This document shows, one piece after another, positions 6,606-8,506 of a stretch of DNA of 8,506 nt. The notes under the pieces are model-generated. The model saw only the letters and a list, made by a program, of their open reading frames with translations, did no database searches and was not told where the DNA came from. Position 1 is the first letter of the stretch. Each line of letters starts with the position of its first letter. Origin of the DNA: Kiritimatiellia bacterium (GTDB lineage Bacteria > Verrucomicrobiota > Kiritimatiellia > RFP12 > UBA1067); NCBI GenBank assembly GCA_017521065.1, contig JAFXEA010000297.1, positions 1-8,506 of the forward strand, in the 5' to 3' direction. Position numbers and translations under genes: made by a program.

Positions 6606-6607
6606 CT

Positions 6608-7363
6608 ATGCCCTCACTAGCCAACATGAGAACCAAGGCCAAAGAGGCCGGACTTATGAAACTTGACCGCTTGATCGAAAAGCGTCAGCACATTCCAACG
6701 AACGACTTCCCGATTCCGCTCAAGGAGCTCTGCGAGCGTTTCGAAAAGCTCTATACGGGTTGCGTCAATGACGTGATGCGCGAGCTTACGCTTCTCGATC
6801 AGAACCTTCCGCCGGATATCATGCCTTTGCGCGATGAGATGGTCGTGTGCGGCGAGGCGTTCACCGTGAAGAGTGCTCCGAACTGCATGATTGAGGGCGA
6901 AATGACCTTCCGCGCCCAGATGCTCGACGACTTCAAGCCCAACGGCGTTGTCGTGTGGGATACTTCCGCTGACGTGGAGACCTCGCTCTGGGGCGGTGTT
7001 ATGACGGCTACCGCAATCACGAAGGGCATCCGCGGCGCGGTCATTGCAGGCGGCATCCGTGACACGAAGCAGATTCTTGAGCAGAACTTCCCCGTGTTCT
7101 ACAAGTACCGCGTTTCGAACGGTTCGCTCGGACGCTGCATGATCACGCACTACCAGACGCCCGTCAAGATCGGCAAGGTCACGGTGCGTCCCGGCGACAT
7201 CATCATGGGCGACATCGACGGCGTAATCTGCATTCCGCGCGAAATTGCGTATGAAGTGCTCCTCCGTGCCGAAGGTATTGAACGCAATGAAGTCGATATC
7301 TTCTCATGGGTCCGACAGGGCGACACCATCTCCGAAATCATCGACAAGGGCGGATATTTCTGA
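6608..7363 (+). CDS. RraA-family protein (possible 2-oxo-acid aldolase/decarboxylase type)
   Basis: The 251-aa protein has the RraA fold signature: GCVNDVM near residue 51, then WGGVMTATAITKGIRGAVIAGGIRD (128-152), in which R151 and D152 match the substrate- and metal-binding pair of class II aldolases of this family, and GDIDGVICIP (201-210). Known members are HMG/CHA aldolases and oxaloacetate decarboxylases, and one branch (RraA proper) binds RNase E. The conserved metal site here favours an enzyme. It lies downstream of an SDR gene and in the same orientation, so a shared sugar-acid pathway is plausible, but the substrate is unknown. The start is uncertain: 6608 lies against the heptamer array with no ribosome site, whereas 6656 has AGAGG upstream. 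The first 16 residues are therefore doubtful. Confidence 0.88.
   Translation: MPSLANMRTKAKEAGLMKLDRLIEKRQHIPTNDFPIPLKELCERFEKLYTGCVNDVMRELTLLDQNLPPDIMPLRDEMVVCGEAFTVKSAPNCMIEGEMTFRAQMLDDFKPNGVVVWDTSADVETSLWGGVMTATAITKGIRGAVIAGGIRDTKQILEQNFPVFYKYRVSNGSLGRCMITHYQTPVKIGKVTVRPGDIIMGDIDGVICIPREIAYEVLLRAEGIERNEVDIFSWVRQGDTISEIIDKGGYF
6643..6647 (+). promoter_or_regulatory. Possible Shine-Dalgarno for an internal start at 6656
   Basis: AGAGG lies 8 bases before the ATG at 6656 (MKLDRLIEK). No ribosome site precedes the ATG at 6608, which directly abuts the heptamer array. The 6656 start would give a 235-aa protein, closer to common RraA-family lengths. Confidence 0.45.
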
Positions 7364-7365
7364 GA

Positions 7366-7393
7366 GGTAAAGGGTAGAGAGAAAAGGGTAAAG
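7366..7393 (+). repeat. Purine-rich heptamer array, unit GGTAAAG
   Basis: The four units are GGTAAAG, GGTAGAG, AGAAAAG and GGTAAAG, starting 2 bases after the RraA stop. The block 7361-7398 has no C on the plus strand. It fills most of the 43-base gap between the convergent RraA and PIN-toxin genes. No terminator hairpin is seen there. Confidence 0.7.
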
Positions 7394-7406
7394 AGTGACC
7401 GGCAGA

Positions 7407-7817
7407 CTACATAAGTGGCGCATAAAGCGCAATGAACTCGGACGGCGTGAGTATGGAATCCGCGTCCGGGAAATGCCGTTTGTTGCCGGTCACCAATACC
7501 GCATCATTGGATCTCATTCCCATTGTTGCTTCAAGAAAAATACGGTCTTTTTCATCGGGAAGTTCGCCAATATACGGTTGAGGTGTGGCAACTCGTCCGT
7601 ATTTGTGAAAAAAGGATGTTACGGCAGCAATAACATCTGGAGCAATGTGAAACTTTGGACGAGACAAGACAGACTGATATTCATCAAGGATTGCAGATGT
7701 AATGACGGGAGTAATACATCCGTTAAACACCGCTCTTACAATTTGCCGCGTCGCAGAATCCTCATGTCGAGTCAACTGTGCCGAGACGAGAATGTTTGTA
7801 TCAATAACGGCGTACAT
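7407..7817 (-). CDS. PIN-domain ribonuclease toxin of a type II toxin-antitoxin pair
   Basis: This 136-aa protein matches the PIN-family 'putative toxin component' group. The acidic metal-binding residues are D6 (VIDTN), E46 (ILDEY), D91 (DEKDRIFLEA) and D105 (SNDAVLVTGN), and VTGNKRHFP is characteristic of this group. PIN toxins are Mg-dependent ribonucleases acting in the cytoplasm. The ATG overlaps the antitoxin stop by one base (TAATG on the minus strand), so translation is probably coupled. It converges on the RraA gene with a 43-base gap. Length and active site look complete, so it is probably functional. The RNA target is unknown. Confidence 0.9.
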   Translation of the reverse strand: MYAVIDTNILVSAQLTRHEDSATRQIVRAVFNGCITPVITSAILDEYQSVLSRPKFHIAPDVIAAVTSFFHKYGRVATPQPYIGELPDEKDRIFLEATMGMRSNDAVLVTGNKRHFPDADSILTPSEFIALYAPLM

Positions 7818-8119
7818 TACATGGAAACCTTTTCGATGGGAGAATGCAAGTCTTTAATTTCGGCACAAATCTCGTCCATTGACCATTCGCGTTCTCCGTT
7901 TGCGAATCGTTCTCTTCTTCCTTTCTCAAAGGTGGACCAGGCTTTTCGGCCATCGATTGCACATTGGGAGTCCGCACCGATGATGAAGGGAATTGAGCGG
8001 GTGCGAACGACCTGTTTGAGGAATACCGTAAGTGCGTTGGTCATTGTGAGGCCAAGTTCTTCGAGTACCTCGTCACACTGGCGCTTAAGTGTGTCGTCTA
8101 TGCGAAGTGTAGTGGTCAT
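7817..8119 (-). CDS. RelB/DinJ-family antitoxin
   Basis: This 100-aa protein starts with TTTLRIDDTLKRQCDEVL and continues ELGLTMTNALTVFLKQVV with IPF near residues 43-45, the ribbon-helix-helix DNA-binding region typical of RelB/DinJ antitoxins. The C-terminal half is charged (KGRRERFANGEREWSMDEICAEIKD) and should wrap the toxin. It is the first gene of the pair and is followed directly by the PIN toxin with a one-base overlap. AAGGAG lies 6 bases before its ATG, stronger than any other ribosome site in the window, which suits an antitoxin that must be made in excess. It probably represses its own promoter through the palindrome at 8156-8166. Confidence 0.92.
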   Translation of the reverse strand: MTTTLRIDDTLKRQCDEVLEELGLTMTNALTVFLKQVVRTRSIPFIIGADSQCAIDGRKAWSTFEKGRRERFANGEREWSMDEICAEIKDLHSPIEKVSM

Positions 8120-8125
8120 GTATAT

Positions 8126-8131
8126 CTCCTT
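8126..8131 (-). promoter_or_regulatory. Strong Shine-Dalgarno of the antitoxin gene
   Basis: On the minus strand AAGGAG precedes the ATG at 8119 with 6 bases between them. It fixes the antitoxin start. Confidence 0.9.
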
Positions 8132-8155
8132 GAAGTCTAATGAGTGTCAATGGCA

Positions 8156-8166
8156 AGTATTATACT
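8156..8166. promoter_or_regulatory. Palindromic candidate operator over the -10 box
   Basis: AGTATTATACT is a perfect 11-base palindrome that covers the whole -10 hexamer of the toxin-antitoxin promoter. Ribbon-helix-helix antitoxins commonly bind such short palindromes and block RNA polymerase. That this one is the operator is inferred. Confidence 0.55.
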
Positions 8167-8187
8167 CTGATAGACCATCAATTTCAA
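8159..8187 (-). promoter_or_regulatory. Sigma-70-type promoter of the toxin-antitoxin pair
   Basis: On the minus strand, TTGAAA (8187-8182) and TATAAT (8164-8159) are separated by exactly 17 bases. The -10 box is perfect and the -35 box matches TTGACA at five of six positions. It points toward the antitoxin start, about 40 bases downstream. Confidence 0.8.
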
Positions 8188-8275
8188 GATGTGAAGACTC
8201 GCATAATATTGCTTTAACAAAGTTACAATCTCGGAGTTTTTCTGACTTAACAACAACCAACGAAAGGAATGGCAG

Positions 8276-8506
8276 ATGAAACGTCACAATTATAAAATTC
8301 AGGGGGGGGGAGTAATTTAATAAGTTTCGCCGTTATGGCGTGCTCTGCATTCCTCGTTGGTACAGTATATGCCGCAGGATTTCAATCTTCGACAAAATAC
8401 GGTTCAAATTCAGGTGGTGCATCGGCTACAGCGGGCAATCGGCTCGTTGTTGTGCAAGAGGCCAAAAGCTACAATTCTTGGCCTGTTATAGCAAAGATTG
8501 ATGATC
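8276..8506 (+). CDS. Secreted sialidase-fold (BNR-type) protein, N-terminal part, frame broken at a poly-G run; runs off the window
   Basis: The ATG at 8276 is preceded by AAAGGAA at a suitable distance. It reads nine residues, enters a run of G and stops at 8318-8320. If the run had ten G instead of nine, the frame would continue as a signal peptide (basic start, then ISFAVMACSAFLVG, cleavage near VYAA) and on without a stop to the window end. The last residues, including SYNSWPVI, match the YNAWPFI opening of the propeller in the gene at 2424-5111, so this is probably a related sialidase-fold gene. Alternatively translation could start at the ATG at 8335 (MACSAFLV), but that version lacks the basic signal-peptide start and has no good ribosome site. 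The gene is oriented away from the toxin-antitoxin pair. Confidence 0.65.
8302..8310 (+). repeat. Nine-G homopolymer inside the start of the sialidase-fold gene
   Basis: Nine consecutive G residues follow CA in the ninth codon of the gene at 8276. The observed length puts the start codon out of frame with the downstream secreted-protein frame; ten (or seven) G would join them. Confidence 0.95.

Larger units (their letters stand above)
6274..6607. other. Structured non-coding gap between the SDR and RraA genes
   Basis: This 334-base gap shows no convincing gene on either strand. From left to right it holds a 15-bp direct repeat, a long hairpin with a 9-mer array in its loop, an unremarkable AT-richer stretch (about 6406-6510), a second 9-mer array in the opposite orientation, a small hairpin and a heptamer array touching the next start codon. 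No hairpin is followed by a T-run, so I see no intrinsic terminator for the SDR gene. The separate entries give the details. Confidence 0.7.

Noticed and set aside
8182..8210. Plus-strand promoter for the right-edge gene (TTTCAA, 16 bases, TAATAT)
   Set aside because: Both boxes are weak, and in an AT-rich stretch such matches occur by chance; not listed as a feature.
7395..8279. Plus-strand open frame covering the toxin-antitoxin region
   Set aside because: It is antisense to both the PIN toxin and the RelB-type antitoxin, which have clear family motifs, a promoter and a ribosome site. No domain is seen in the plus frame.

Overview
The window reads like a piece of a polysaccharide-degrading, probably gut-associated member of the PVC group (Verrucomicrobia, Kiritimatiellae or Lentisphaerae). 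This is inferred from the GC-rich coding sequence, the tandem LamG/autotransporter-strand protein, the secreted glycosidase and sialidase-fold proteins, and the SDR/RraA-type sugar-acid genes. No rRNA, tRNA, transposase or CRISPR is visible, so the taxonomic call is only a guess.

Layout. (1) Bases 2-2409 hold the 3' part of a large surface or secreted protein. It is built from two copies of a block (an autotransporter-type strand followed by a LamG-like jellyroll). One reading-frame break lies inside the first copy, near 655-692. (2) Bases 2424-5111, 14 bases later, encode a secreted 895-aa protein that joins a complete GH13 (alpha-amylase family) domain to a sialidase-fold beta-propeller with three Asp boxes. 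(3) Bases 5114-5470 encode a small AT-richer four-helix-bundle protein (23S rRNA IVP/S23 family), coupled to the end of the glycosidase gene. (4) Bases 5466-5563 are a G-free tandem array of fourteen heptamers. It starts in the last codons of the four-helix gene and ends five A residues before the next start codon. (5) Bases 5569-6273 encode a short SDR oxidoreductase. (6) Bases 6274-6607 are a non-coding gap full of structure: a 15-bp direct repeat, a strong hairpin, two inverted 9-mer arrays and a telomere-like CTAACCC heptamer array. (7) Bases 6608-7363 encode an RraA-family protein, followed by a third, purine-rich heptamer array (7366-7393). (8) On the minus strand, 8119-7407, lies a toxin-antitoxin pair (RelB/DinJ-type antitoxin and PIN-domain toxin). 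It has a near-consensus promoter, a palindrome on the -10 box and a strong Shine-Dalgarno. (9) From 8276 to the window edge a second secreted sialidase-fold gene begins. It has a run of nine G just after the start, which puts the start codon out of frame with the rest.

How the genes may work together (inference): the LamG protein and the GH13-propeller protein would bind and cut an extracellular glycan. The SDR and RraA proteins would process released sugar-derived acids in the cytoplasm. The toxin-antitoxin pair is an independent unit.

The strongest unexplained signal is the repeat layer. Each of the three gaps downstream of the four-helix, SDR and RraA genes carries a 7-nt-period array of a different unit. 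The longest array grows directly out of the four-helix-bundle gene. A family of 9-nt repeats in inverted orientation sits in the middle gap.
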